DNA of 64,000 nt from Planctomycetota bacterium (GCA_015075375.1 JABTUM010000003.1:868001-932000); one strand, 5' to 3'. Positions 8,563 to 17,097 are shown, numbered from the stretch's first letter. Numbers and translations are program-made. Notes: generated by a model from the sequence alone, not told the origin.

Positions 8563-8598
8563 TAGCACTTTTGTACAGGCCCATTTCGGAGACCTTCG

Positions 8599-9405
8599 AT
8601 GCCCGCCTTGGCCGCCGCTTCCGCCCTGACCTCCGCTCAACTGGCCGCGTACCACCGCGACGGCTACTACATCGCGCGCGGACTCTTCAGCCCGGCCGAG
8701 GTCTTCGAACTGACCGATCATTACATGCGCATGCACGCGGCGCGGCAGCTTAAGAATTACACGCACACCTCGTGGGAAGAAGCCGGCGGGGACATCCTGA
8801 AGGTTTACACGCGCGTGATGCACCCGCACCGCTGGGACACGCTCGCGCTGAAGTGGCTCCTCGACGAACGCGTCGCCGACGTGCTCCGCGCGCTGCTCGA
8901 CGAAGACCCGATCGCGACGCAGAGCATGTTCTACTACAAGCCCCCCGGCGCGAAGGGCCAAGCCTTCCACCAGGATAATTTCTATCTGCGTGTGCGCCCC
9001 AAGAGTTGCATCGCGGCCTGGACGGCGCTGGACCGCTCCGACCTCGAGAATGGCGGCCTGCAGGTCTGCCCCGGCACCCACACGATGGAAGTCGCCTGCC
9101 CCGAGGAAGCGAACGCCGACGAATCCTTCAGCACCCACCTCGTCCGGCCGCCCGAAGGGCACACGCCGGTCCCGGTCATCCTGGAGCCCGGCGACGTGCT
9201 CTTCTTCAACGGAAGCGTCGTCCACGGCTCGACGCCCAATCGCTCGGCCACGCGCTGGCGGCGCAGCTACATCTGCCACTACGCGCCCGAGAGCTGCCAC
9301 GAGATGTCCAAGTGGTACTTCCCAATTCTGGACATGCAGGGCCGCGAAGTCGTGCGCGGCGAGACCGCCGACGGCGGCCCGTGCGGAACCGAATTCAAGA
9401 AGTAA
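8599..9405 (+). CDS. Phytanoyl-CoA dioxygenase (PhyH) family Fe(II)/2-oxoglutarate oxygenase
   Basis: This 268-residue enzyme has the PhyH core. Iron ligands are H124-x-D126 (AFHQDNFYL) and H209 (VVHGSTPNRS), with the conserved Arg that anchors 2-oxoglutarate about 10-12 residues later (TRWRRS). LENGGLQVCPGTH is the family loop. The ATG follows GGAG at 8 bases. It belongs to the same superfamily as the products at 3707-4570 and 25889-26746 but diverges strongly, so these look like separate substrates rather than recent duplicates. It is probably controlled by the divergent AraC protein. A strong terminator begins 20 bases after the stop. Confidence 0.88.
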   Translation: MPALAAASALTSAQLAAYHRDGYYIARGLFSPAEVFELTDHYMRMHAARQLKNYTHTSWEEAGGDILKVYTRVMHPHRWDTLALKWLLDERVADVLRALLDEDPIATQSMFYYKPPGAKGQAFHQDNFYLRVRPKSCIAAWTALDRSDLENGGLQVCPGTHTMEVACPEEANADESFSTHLVRPPEGHTPVPVILEPGDVLFFNGSVVHGSTPNRSATRWRRSYICHYAPESCHEMSKWYFPILDMQGREVVRGETADGGPCGTEFKK

Positions 9406-9425
9406 GCGCCGAAGCGGATCGAAAC

Positions 9426-9460
9426 AAAAAAGCGCCCGCCAATCGGCGGGCGCTTTTTTT
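9426..9460. terminator. Strong bidirectional intrinsic terminator
   Basis: A perfect 10-bp stem, AGCGCCCGCC (9431-9440) paired with GGCGGGCGCT (9445-9454), closes a 4-base loop. An A-run (9426-9430) precedes it and a T-run (9455-9460) follows, so it can end transcripts from the PhyH gene on the plus strand and from the hypothetical gene on the minus strand. Confidence 0.93.
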
Positions 9461-9482
9461 AATGCGTGCCCTGAAACTCGAA

Positions 9483-9839
9483 CTACATGCCTGCAGCGAC
9501 GCTCCGCAACCCCGGGCGCTGCGTCAGATGCGGGCCCACGAGGCTGTCCACCAGCACCTGCATCGCGCTCAGCACATGCCGGCTGCGGCATTCGATCTGC
9601 AGCTTGTTCCCGCCTAAGCGCACCGTCGCGACCGATTCGAAATTCATCCGCGTCGCATCGCCCTGCGGCACGCGCCAAACGAACTCTTCCAAGTCAGGCC
9701 GAAATGCCCCGCGCGCGAACTCCGGCAGCCCGCGCAGCACGCGCGAAACCGCCGGAATGTTGCGGACCTCGTAACAGACCGTAAATGGGGCCGGCGCCAG
9801 ATCAACCATGGCCGTCTCTTCCTCTCCGCAAACCAACAT
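9483..9839 (-). CDS. Hypothetical protein, 118 residues
   Basis: I do not recognise this protein. The ATG at 9839 follows a purine-rich AAGGGGGAAG stretch at good spacing, which supports a real start. The sequence alternates strands and helices: VCYEVRNIPAVSRVL, then FVWRVPQG, VATVRLGGNKLQIECRS and a final amphipathic helix (LSAMQVLVDSLVG). The strand-turn-strand followed by a helix with repeated leucines resembles small nucleic-acid- or ligand-binding alpha/beta domains, but I cannot name a family. There is no signal peptide or membrane segment. It is a single gene read towards the bidirectional terminator at 9426-9460. The 278 bases upstream hold AT-rich sequence (about 9955-10090) with no convincing promoter match. 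Confidence 0.5.
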   Translation of the reverse strand: MLVCGEEETAMVDLAPAPFTVCYEVRNIPAVSRVLRGLPEFARGAFRPDLEEFVWRVPQGDATRMNFESVATVRLGGNKLQIECRSRHVLSAMQVLVDSLVGPHLTQRPGLRSVAAGM

Positions 9840-10117
9840 CGCTTCCCCCTTCCGCCCAAAGAGACGCGCTCGGCGAACGCGGATTCAGCGTTCCCATGCA
9901 AAATGGGCAGCGAAGCGACCGGATCGGAAACCTCCCCGAAGGCGCTTCGTGGAACCAATTAAATAATGCCTAAGAGCAGGGGAACTTGATAAGCGCCATT
10001 TTACGATCCGCAAGCCTAAAATTCGGAGAATAGATTCATCCAACCTTATATGGCGTATAGTTTTGCACAGGTGAATAAGACCGCCTAGATACCTTCAACC
10101 CGTTGCATTGGCGCGCT

Positions 10118-12364
10118 TTACGGTGGCGCTTCCCACCAAGCCCGTCCTTCCCAGCCTGTACCTTCCGGAACTCGATGCCCCAAGATCCCCAGCGCGCTGG
10201 GGGCCAAATCGAGCAACTTGGGCTCGGGGTTCCCTTCCTTCCAAGGGCGCGTCGAAAAAAGCACGCCCGGCACTGCGTCGGGATCGATCGAGCAATGATC
10301 GCCCGACCACGCCGAACGATTGGGCTCCATCACGCTGGCCGGAGCCCCGCCCACCACCGTCGACCACGAAACGCGGTAGCCCGGCTCGAAACAGATCTGC
10401 AAGTCCGGCAACTGCGCGGCATGCGGTCCGCGATAAAGATCCTCCGCGCGCAGAACGCGCCGCACGATGGCCTTCCCCGCCTTCGGATCCCGCAGCTTCA
10501 AGAGCGTATCGATCACGAGTTGCGTCACCAGTTCGCGCTCGGACTCCTGCACCACGCCCCACCGTTCGCGCCCTTTCAGGTTCAAATAGATCCCGCCCAA
10601 GCCCAGCGCGTAAGCTTGCGTGCGCGTGAAGTCGATGCGATTGAGGTTCTCGCCCGAAGTTACCTGCCGCGCGTCGGCGGGCAGGCTTTCGGCGCGCGTG
10701 GCCAGCAGCCCCGCTTCGCGCAGCACTGCGTTGAGGTGAACCTGCGTATCGAACGCCGCGAAGCCGTGATCGCTGACCACCAGTACTTCCGCATCCAGTT
10801 CCTCCGCGCGCGCCAGGGCCTGCCCCACGATCCGATCCATGCGCCGGTAGACCTCGCGCAGCGCCGCGATGCCGGCCGCGGCATGGGCCGGATCGTGGAG
10901 CGGATGATCCGGAGAAAGATGCCGCCACAGGATATGCCCCGCGCGATCGGTGGCCATGAAGACCGCCATCAGCAGGTCCCAGCGGTCCTGCTGCAGTTCC
11001 CGAGCGAAGAGCGCTTCGTGCGCGTCCAGTACCGCGTTCAGATCGTCGAGAAATGCCGCGTCCGGCAGCACGCCGTCTTTCGCCGGATGCGTCGCGATGG
11101 CCCAGCCCGCCGTGGGAAACGTGCCCGTCGCCGCGGCCAGTTCGGCGGCGTAGTCGTGCGGATAAGAAAGCGGCACATGCGGTGGCACGCGCGCGGGATC
11201 GAACATCGCCGGCCCCACGAGCACGCGCACACGAGCCGGATCGCCCGGATCGGGCAGCCAGACCGCGCGGATTTGCGCCCCCAAACGCGCCACCGGCGAA
11301 AAGCGAAACTCCACCAGAAACGGTTCGGACCAAACGCCGGCCGACATTTCCTGAGCCGCCGCCGCACCGATGCGCAGGCGCTTCGATTCCGCCTCGAACG
11401 TCACCTCCAGCGCGGCGAGTTCGCCTTGCGGCAACGGATTCGTCGGACCCGGCAGGCTCCCGCGATACACGCCGCCGGCGGCGGACCACGGCTGCAGCGT
11501 ACCGTACGTCTCCGTCGTCCCAGCTTCTTTCGCGGCGCTGTCGAAGAGCGTCCACGAATACTGAGTCTTATGCAGATCGGGAACGCCGAAGCCGCTGAGC
11601 ATACGCAGATTGGGCGCATCCTCGGCGGGGAACGTAAGCGGAAAGCGCAGCATCGTCGTGCGCACCCCGGCATCGGCGGCGACCTTCCAAAGCGTCGTGC
11701 CCTCGCGCAGGTTCCGCGCACGCGGAACCTCGAACGGAACCCCATGCGTCAACATCCATCCCGCGCCACAGGCCAGGCAACTTGCGATCAAGCCCGCCGC
11801 CAGCCCGCGAGCGCGAGCGGCGCGCAACCGCAGCGCACGCAGCACGCTCAGCCACGCCGGAACCGTCAACAGCCCGGCCAGCCACGCCGCCGCCCAGCGC
11901 CACGGCGCCGGCCAGCCGAACGGTTGCGATTCTTCCCGCGCCAGCGTCAGGTAGGGGCGCATCGTCGCCGGATCGCGCCCCACGAAATCGGCGATGGACG
12001 TGACGCCCGGATTGGCCGAACACGCCGCGCCGGCCCACGCCACCGGCGTCTGAGCGGGCACCGTCGTCGCCAGCGGCTTGAACGAACCGCGCTTACGCAA
12101 AGCGTCGAGGTGCTCGAGGTACGGCTTGCCCGTCGCCGGATCGAGTTCGTCCATCCAGCGCGCACAGAGCTTGGGGTCCGCGCCGTCGAAGCCCAGCACG
12201 ATCAATTTTTTGCCGTGAGCGGGCAGCGGCCGGGGCGGAGCCTCGCGAGGCCTCGCGACTTGCAGGCCCCACGCCAAAACGCCACTCAGCAGCGCGCCGA
12301 TGACCAAAGCCATGCGGAGCCTGCGTCCGGGGCGATGCGGCGGTGTGGGTAGTGCTTCCGTCAT
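10118..12364 (-). CDS. Membrane-anchored alkaline-phosphatase-superfamily (type I phosphodiesterase-like) protein
   Basis: About 748 residues. I use the ATG at 12364, which follows CCGGAA; another ATG lies six codons upstream. A transmembrane anchor (about 16-36) is followed by LIVLGFDGADP (first metal Asp), QTPVAWAGAACSANPG (catalytic Thr), then much later ATDRAGHILWRH and LVVSDHGFAAF (Asp/His metal ligands). This order is diagnostic of the nucleotide pyrophosphatase/phosphodiesterase branch. Unusually, about 45 residues after the Thr motif there is a long insertion with two more hydrophobic segments (WRWAAAWLAGLLTVPAWL and AGLIASCLACGAGWML), so the enzyme core is split by a membrane hairpin. 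Substrate is unknown; related enzymes cleave phosphodiesters or transfer phospho-groups on envelope glycans and lipids. It is monocistronic. Confidence 0.8.
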   Translation of the reverse strand: MTEALPTPPHRPGRRLRMALVIGALLSGVLAWGLQVARPREAPPRPLPAHGKKLIVLGFDGADPKLCARWMDELDPATGKPYLEHLDALRKRGSFKPLATTVPAQTPVAWAGAACSANPGVTSIADFVGRDPATMRPYLTLAREESQPFGWPAPWRWAAAWLAGLLTVPAWLSVLRALRLRAARARGLAAGLIASCLACGAGWMLTHGVPFEVPRARNLREGTTLWKVAADAGVRTTMLRFPLTFPAEDAPNLRMLSGFGVPDLHKTQYSWTLFDSAAKEAGTTETYGTLQPWSAAGGVYRGSLPGPTNPLPQGELAALEVTFEAESKRLRIGAAAAQEMSAGVWSEPFLVEFRFSPVARLGAQIRAVWLPDPGDPARVRVLVGPAMFDPARVPPHVPLSYPHDYAAELAAATGTFPTAGWAIATHPAKDGVLPDAAFLDDLNAVLDAHEALFARELQQDRWDLLMAVFMATDRAGHILWRHLSPDHPLHDPAHAAAGIAALREVYRRMDRIVGQALARAEELDAEVLVVSDHGFAAFDTQVHLNAVLREAGLLATRAESLPADARQVTSGENLNRIDFTRTQAYALGLGGIYLNLKGRERWGVVQESERELVTQLVIDTLLKLRDPKAGKAIVRRVLRAEDLYRGPHAAQLPDLQICFEPGYRVSWSTVVGGAPASVMEPNRSAWSGDHCSIDPDAVPGVLFSTRPWKEGNPEPKLLDLAPSALGILGHRVPEGTGWEGRAWWEAPP

Positions 12365-12810
12365 CTCGATTCCGGCGGGCATTATGGCGAAGCGACCGTT
12401 TCAAGACACCGTTATATTCGCCTTGACTTCCCATGAAAATCAGATTAAATGCACCTAGTAGTGGATTTCCAAATACCGACTGTCCTCGTCGTGTGTTTCG
12501 GCTCACCGCTTGTGTTTACGCAATGGCCCCTTCGGCCCGTTTTCGAACGGCCTGAGGCGGGCTGGCATAAGGCGGCCGGACATCCAGGCTCGGGCGGACG
12601 GCATAAGGTATACGCCGCGCTCGTTGGCTTGGTGCGCCGCGAAACACGATTCGATCGCCGAGAGCCGTGATCCGGTCGCGTGCCGATGGGCGCGAGGCCC
12701 GAACGAGCTCCGGAGCCCTGCCTTTTTCTTTCAGTCCGTCCGGACCCGGATTGCCTGCCCGGTCTGCCACGGCTTTTCCTTTCATCCCAGGTTTCACGAG
12801 GTCCGCTGAT
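12365..12810. other. Intergenic region, no supported gene
   Basis: These 446 bases lie between the divergent phosphodiesterase and Cys-rich protein genes. The first about 100 bases are AT-richer, as expected for the phosphodiesterase promoter, with TATAAC on the minus strand near 12410 as a possible -10 element. Short open frames exist but have no ribosome-binding site and no recognisable composition. I see no structured RNA that I can name. Confidence 0.5.
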
Positions 12811-13125
12811 ATGGGCGCCTGTTACAAGTGCAACGAGCCGTACCTGAACGATCAGGCCGTCGCCGCCGATGCCGTCTGCCAGAAGTGTTCGTCCTGGCTG
12901 CATTGTTGCGCGAACTGCCTGCATTACGACGAATACAGCAAGAACAAATGCCGCGAAGCGCGTGCGCCGTTCGTCTTCGACCGCCACGGCCGCAACGACT
13001 GCAGCTTCTTCCGGTTCCGGGTCAAGGTCGTCGAGGAAAAGCCCAAGAAGCTCTCGCCGCAATCCGAGCAGAAGATGAAAGAGACCAAGGCCCGCGATGC
13101 GCTCAACGACTTGTTCCGGCGCTGA
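12811..13125 (+). CDS. Small cysteine-rich, probable zinc-binding protein
   Basis: I start this at the ATG at 12811 after CACGAGG; the frame is open further upstream but that part has no protein-like pattern. The 104-residue product has nine cysteines in its first 64 residues: C4-x2-C7, C23-x2-C26, C32-C33-x2-C36, then C47 and C64. HCCANCLHYDEYSKNKC and the final DCSFFRF suggest one or two zinc sites. The last 35 residues are charged and helical (KKLSPQSEQKMKETKARDAL). No known family can be assigned with confidence. It precedes the PyrK-like gene by 55 bases on the same strand and may share its transcript. Confidence 0.65.
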   Translation: MGACYKCNEPYLNDQAVAADAVCQKCSSWLHCCANCLHYDEYSKNKCREARAPFVFDRHGRNDCSFFRFRVKVVEEKPKKLSPQSEQKMKETKARDALNDLFRR

Positions 13126-13180
13126 CGTTCGACGCGTTTGCCGTGGTCAAATCCGCGTAGTCTCCTAAACTCGCTTTCCT

Positions 13181-14071
13181 ATGAACTACGCCGCGTGCAT
13201 CGCCGCGCCAAAGGATTTCCTGCAGCGCCGCGCCGAACCGCTCGCGCAGGAAGCCGTCTCTTCGCGCTATTTCCTGCTCACCCTTCGCGAACCCGAGATC
13301 GCCCGCCGCGCGCGGCCGGGCCAGTTCGTGATGCTCGCCTGCCGCCCGGACGATCCCGCGTCCTGCGACCCGCTGCTCCCCCGCCCCTTGGCGGTTCTGG
13401 ACGCCGATCCGGCCGCGGGGACGCTGGCGCTGCTTTATTTCCAGGCCGGGCGCGGTACGGCGCTGCTGCATCGCACCGTCTCCGACGCGCTGGCCGGACG
13501 GTCGGGCGCGGCGCTGCGGATCATCGGACCGTTGGGCAACGGCTTCACAGCGCTGGAAAAGGTGGACGCGCACATCGGCGTGGGCGGCGGAAGCGGGGTC
13601 GCGCCGCTGGTTTTTTTCTTTCGCCGCCTGAAGGCGCAAGGAGAGCGGCACCTGATTCTGGCCGCGCGCAGCGCCGAGCAGCTCGCGCGAGCCGATTGCG
13701 TGGCCGCGCCGCAAACCGCGTTGCACGAAGCGACCGACGACGGAACGCGCGGCTTCCGCGGGAATGCCGTCGGCGCGCTCGCCGCGCTGCTCGACGGGCC
13801 GCTGGCCGGACGCAAGCCGGGGCTTTACGTCGCGGGGCCCGAACCCATGATGGAAGCCGCCGCGCTGGTGGCGCGGCAGCGCGGGCTGCCCTGCCGCGTC
13901 TCGCTGGAAGCGCGAATGGCCTGCGGCGTCGGCGTCTGCCGCTCCTGCGTGGTCGAAGCGCTTACACCGCACGCGCATTCGGGCTTGTACCGCCGCGCGA
14001 TCTGCCAGGACGGGCCGGTCTTCGATCCCGCCGAACTGGCCGGGGTCTGGAGCGGCGTGGCGCGGCCGTGA
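13181..14071 (+). CDS. pyrK: PyrK-like FAD/2Fe-2S electron-transfer flavoprotein
   Basis: This 296-residue protein matches the electron-transfer subunit of class 1B dihydroorotate dehydrogenase. A flavin-binding barrel (about 15-110, with ARPGQFVMLAC and the FAD motif RPLAVLDADP) is followed by a nucleotide-binding lobe (GVGGGSGVAPLVFF). The C-terminal 2Fe-2S site has C248, C253, C256 and C275 (ACGVGVCRSC and ICQDGPVF), the exact PyrK pattern. PyrK passes electrons from PyrD to NAD+ in pyrimidine synthesis. No pyrD is adjacent, so partnership with another oxidoreductase is possible; the family also includes electron carriers for other enzymes. The ATG lacks a clear ribosome-binding site. Its stop overlaps the next gene by 4 bases (GTGA), indicating coupling. 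Confidence 0.85.
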   Translation: MNYAACIAAPKDFLQRRAEPLAQEAVSSRYFLLTLREPEIARRARPGQFVMLACRPDDPASCDPLLPRPLAVLDADPAAGTLALLYFQAGRGTALLHRTVSDALAGRSGAALRIIGPLGNGFTALEKVDAHIGVGGGSGVAPLVFFFRRLKAQGERHLILAARSAEQLARADCVAAPQTALHEATDDGTRGFRGNAVGALAALLDGPLAGRKPGLYVAGPEPMMEAAALVARQRGLPCRVSLEARMACGVGVCRSCVVEALTPHAHSGLYRRAICQDGPVFDPAELAGVWSGVARP

Positions 14072-15495
14072 ACGGCGCGCTGCTGCATCTCGCCGCTTCG
14101 CCCGGAGCCGGCGGCGATTCGCTGCAAGGCATCGTCTTTCTGTTCGCTACCATCCTTGGGTTGATTGTAGTGGCCGCCGCGGCCCTGATCGCGCTCAAAC
14201 GACGCCCGGCTCAAGCCGCGCTGCCTCCCTTAAGTATGCTGACGACCTTCGCCGACGATCTGCCGCTGGCCGCGCCCGAACCGCCCGCCGGGCGGCTCGA
14301 CCGGCACCGCCACGAGACGGCGCTGGCCGGCCGAGCGCGCTTCGAAGCCTGCCGCATCGCCGCGGACTTGGGCTTGAGCGCCGACGGAGCGGGTGAACCC
14401 GCAGGGCGGGTCTGGATCCTCGCCGGCCCCGGACCGACCGGCGCGCTGGCGCTGGCGGTCGCGCGGCACCTCGAAGCCTGGGGCGTGCACGTGACGGCGC
14501 AGGTGCTCGCCCCGCCGGAGAAGCTCGGCGCGGACGCGCGGCGCGAGCGGCTCACCCTGGAAAAAGCCCGGTTCTCGCCCATCGACAGCCCCGTCCCCCG
14601 CGCGCTGGACGGCGTCGCCGTGCTCGTGGCGGGCGTCGAAGATGCGCTGCTGCCGAAGCTGCGCCGGGAAGCGCTGGCCGAACAATACCGCGAAGCCGCC
14701 GCCCAAGGCACGCGCGTCGACCGGCTCGACGCCTTCGACGCGGTCTTCGTCCCGCCGGCGCCGCAGCGCGAGGATCTGACGATCCCCGTCCCCGGCCTGC
14801 CGCTGACCCGCGAAGAGGTCCGCCTGCTCGACGCCTACGCGCAGGAACATTACGGCATGCTCGGCGCGGCCCTGATGGAGAACGCCGGCTACTGGGCCGC
14901 GCGGGAGACTTTCCTGGCGGCGCACGATCTGGCCGCGCGCAAAAACGGCGAAACGCCGCGCGTCACGATTCTATGCGGACGCGGCAACAACGGCGGCGAC
15001 GGGATGGTCGTCGCGCGTTACCTGCTTTGGTGGGGCCTCGAACCGCGCGTCATCCTGCTCGGCACGCGCGAACGCTGCAGCGAAGACTGCGGGAACAACT
15101 ACGACCTGCTGGAACAGGAAGGCCTGAAGATCGCGGCCTTGTTCGACTCCACGCAATGGCCCCATTTCGCCGGCGCGCTGGATCAGGCCCACTTGATCGT
15201 CGACGCGGTACTGGGGACCGGGATGAGCGGCGAAGTGCGCGGCGACGCGAAGGAAGCGATCGAGCGGATCAACGCCGCGCGCCGAGGCGGCGCGTGGGTG
15301 CTGGCCCTCGACTGTCCCTCGGGACTCGACAACAACACCGGCGCGGCGCTGGGCGCCTGCGTGGAAGCCGACCTGACGGTGACCTTTGCCGCGCCGAAAG
15401 TGGGCTTTGCCCTGGAGCGCGGCCCCGAGGTGTGCGGACAAGTGATCCTGGCCGATATCGGGCTGCCGCGCGACTTATATCGACGCAAAAGCTGA
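14068..15495 (+). CDS. NAD(P)H-hydrate epimerase (YjeF_N) with duplicated N-terminal half and membrane anchor
   Basis: Starting at the GTG overlapping the pyrK stop gives 475 residues. Residues about 245-470 are a complete YjeF_N epimerase: LTREEVRLLDAYAQ, GAALMENAG, CGRGNNGGDGMVVARYL (303-319) and AVLGTGMSGEVRG plus ALDCPSGLDNNTG. The enzyme repairs hydrated NAD(P)H by epimerising the R form. Residues 115-230 look like a second, degenerate copy: AGPGPTGALALAVARHLEAWG at 119-139 aligns with the active-copy motif but lacks the Asn-Asn-Gly-Gly-Asp core. Residues 20-42 form a transmembrane helix, odd for a soluble repair enzyme. There is no C-terminal dehydratase (carbohydrate-kinase-like) domain. 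Coupling to pyrK, which handles NAD(H), makes functional sense; the link is inference. Confidence 0.82.
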   Translation: MNGALLHLAASPGAGGDSLQGIVFLFATILGLIVVAAAALIALKRRPAQAALPPLSMLTTFADDLPLAAPEPPAGRLDRHRHETALAGRARFEACRIAADLGLSADGAGEPAGRVWILAGPGPTGALALAVARHLEAWGVHVTAQVLAPPEKLGADARRERLTLEKARFSPIDSPVPRALDGVAVLVAGVEDALLPKLRREALAEQYREAAAQGTRVDRLDAFDAVFVPPAPQREDLTIPVPGLPLTREEVRLLDAYAQEHYGMLGAALMENAGYWAARETFLAAHDLAARKNGETPRVTILCGRGNNGGDGMVVARYLLWWGLEPRVILLGTRERCSEDCGNNYDLLEQEGLKIAALFDSTQWPHFAGALDQAHLIVDAVLGTGMSGEVRGDAKEAIERINAARRGGAWVLALDCPSGLDNNTGAALGACVEADLTVTFAAPKVGFALERGPEVCGQVILADIGLPRDLYRRKS

Positions 15496-15535
15496 GTCGA
15501 ACCGCCTCAACGGTCGTTGCAGGTTTACGGTAGGC

Positions 15536-15566
15536 ACTGGAAACTTGAAACCGGGAACTGGAAACT
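15536..15566 (+). repeat. Two direct copies of ACTGGAAACT
   Basis: ACTGGAAACT occurs at 15536-15545 and 15557-15566, 21 bases apart, with related GAAAC and GGAAC words between. The site is just upstream of the metallo-hydrolase start. A similar string (GGAAACTGAGAACTGG) lies at 59164-59179. It could be a two-turn-spaced binding site or a dispersed low-complexity repeat. Confidence 0.4.
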
Positions 15567-15572
15567 GTTCAT

Positions 15573-16376
15573 ATGCTTTCTTTAGAGTTTCTAGGCAGCG
15601 GCACCTCCACCGGCGTGCCGACCATCGGCTGCGCGTGCGCGGTCTGCACCAGCAGCGATCCGCGCAACAAACGCCTGCGCCCGTCGGTCCTCTTGCGCGG
15701 CGGCGAGACCACCGTGGTGGTCGATACCGGACCGGACTTCCGCGAACAGATGCTCCGCGCCCAAGTCACCCAACTCGACGCCGTCCTGATCACGCACTAC
15801 CATGCCGATCACGTCGTCGGCATCGACGACCTGCGCCGCTTCAATCACCTCCAGAAGCGCGTCCTCGATTGCTGGGCCACCGAAGCGACTCAGGCGCGCC
15901 TGCGCCAATGCTTCGGCTACGTCTTCAGCGAAACCCTGCGCCCCGGCTTGCCCAATCTGAAAGCGCAGACCATCACGCCCGGCGAACCGTTCGCGATCGG
16001 CGATCTGCGCCTGGAACCGTACGAGATCGACCACCACGTGATGGCCAACGTAGCGTTGAAAATCACCCGCGCCGGGTCCGATCCCGCGCGCTCCGAAGGC
16101 CCGGTGCTCGTGTATTGCATGGACGTGAAGCGTATCCCCGAAGCGAGTTACGCGGCGCTCGCCGGCGCCGACATCCTGATTCTCGATATGCTCCGCGAGC
16201 AACCGCACCCGACCCATATGAATTTGGAAGAATCGCTCGCCGCCGTCGAACGCCTCAAACCCAAACGCACCTGGTTCGCACACATGGGGCATGAGGTCGA
16301 TCATGCGACGCTCGAAGCGAAGTTGCCGCCATCGATTCGGCTATCCTACGACGGATTGATCGTCCGCTTGCCGTGA
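15573..16376 (+). CDS. PhnP-like metallo-beta-lactamase-fold phosphodiesterase
   Basis: This 267-residue protein has an MBL fold. FLGSGTSTGVPTIGCACAVC opens the domain, including C20-x-C22-x2-C25, which corresponds to the structural zinc site of PhnP-type enzymes. The metal motif is THYHADHVVGIDDLR (H75, H77, D79, H80), followed by EIDHHVMANVALKI, CMDVKRIP and a late FAHMGHEVDH. PhnP hydrolyses cyclic phosphoribosyl phosphates in phosphonate degradation, and close relatives act on other cyclic phosphodiesters. No phosphonate genes are nearby, so the exact substrate is open. The gene follows the epimerase by 77 bases. Confidence 0.85.
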   Translation: MLSLEFLGSGTSTGVPTIGCACAVCTSSDPRNKRLRPSVLLRGGETTVVVDTGPDFREQMLRAQVTQLDAVLITHYHADHVVGIDDLRRFNHLQKRVLDCWATEATQARLRQCFGYVFSETLRPGLPNLKAQTITPGEPFAIGDLRLEPYEIDHHVMANVALKITRAGSDPARSEGPVLVYCMDVKRIPEASYAALAGADILILDMLREQPHPTHMNLEESLAAVERLKPKRTWFAHMGHEVDHATLEAKLPPSIRLSYDGLIVRLP

Positions 16377-16449
16377 ACTTCGAAAGACTCCGTCGCGAAC
16401 GGTGAAGTAGCCTGTATCCGTTTGGGCGGCGTCTCGAGGTCAGTCCATT

Positions 16450-17088
16450 ATGGCGGCACCTTTCATGGCCATTGCGTTGCTCGGCATTCCGTTCCTTCTG
16501 GCAGTGAGTTATTTCGTAGGCCGCTGGGCGGTAGCGCCGTTGCGAAGGTCGCCGCCGCATCCCCTGCCCCCGACTCAATTCCAGATCACGGACGGATACG
16601 TCCTGATGGGACAGTTCTCGCTCATCGCGCTCGTTCTGCTCGCCGCGCAGTCCGGTAAGACCGGCTGGGAATCCTTGATTCCGTTGCTGCCGCTCTGGAT
16701 TCTGTGCGCCTGGACGTGGTGGCTGGGCATCCGCTGGCTTTCCTGGGCTGGAGTTCGCGCGGCGGCCAAGCGCGCTTGGGTGCTGGGCTGCGCGATGCCG
16801 CTGGCCTTTCTCGTCCTGCCGCTGGTGCTCGCCGGCCCGCTGACGATCGTGCGCATGAACTCCATGAGCGCAATCGGCGGCGCGGCCCCCACTTCGCGCG
16901 ACGTGTTCCTTGTCTACGGTTTGGAAGTGCCGACGCCCGCCGGAAACTGGTCGGGGCTGATCCTGACGATGTTGCTGTGCCTGCTCTTTGGGATCGCCTT
17001 CTACGCAGCTCGAACGCTGGCCGCTTGGGCGGTGCAAGGTTCGCGAGACCGCCACGAAGCGCTTCGGGCCGGCGAAAGCCCCGCGTAA
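16450..17088 (+). CDS. Hypothetical multi-pass membrane protein
   Basis: I do not recognise a family. The 212-residue product has about five hydrophobic segments: residues 4-24, 55-68, 75-95, 110-132 and 168-190. The first ends in an Arg-rich stretch (RWAVAPLRRSP), suggesting a cytoplasmic loop. The C-terminus is hydrophilic and charged (SRDRHEALRAGESPA). There are no catalytic-looking motifs. It sits 73 bases after the metallo-hydrolase on the same strand and converges with the HEAT-repeat gene, 9 bases apart. Confidence 0.55.
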   Translation: MAAPFMAIALLGIPFLLAVSYFVGRWAVAPLRRSPPHPLPPTQFQITDGYVLMGQFSLIALVLLAAQSGKTGWESLIPLLPLWILCAWTWWLGIRWLSWAGVRAAAKRAWVLGCAMPLAFLVLPLVLAGPLTIVRMNSMSAIGGAAPTSRDVFLVYGLEVPTPAGNWSGLILTMLLCLLFGIAFYAARTLAAWAVQGSRDRHEALRAGESPA

Positions 17089-17097
17089 GGCCCGGCG

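Noticed and set aside
12449..12809. Short plus-strand frames in the intergenic region before the Cys-rich gene
   Set aside because: No ribosome-binding site and no recognisable composition.
13138..14067. Upstream extension of the YjeF reading frame over pyrK
   Set aside because: It is Arg/Ala-rich shadow sequence; the coupled GTG at 14068 begins the real protein.
15536..15566. Possible CRISPR-like repeat
   Set aside because: Only two 10-base copies, no regular spacers and no cas genes.
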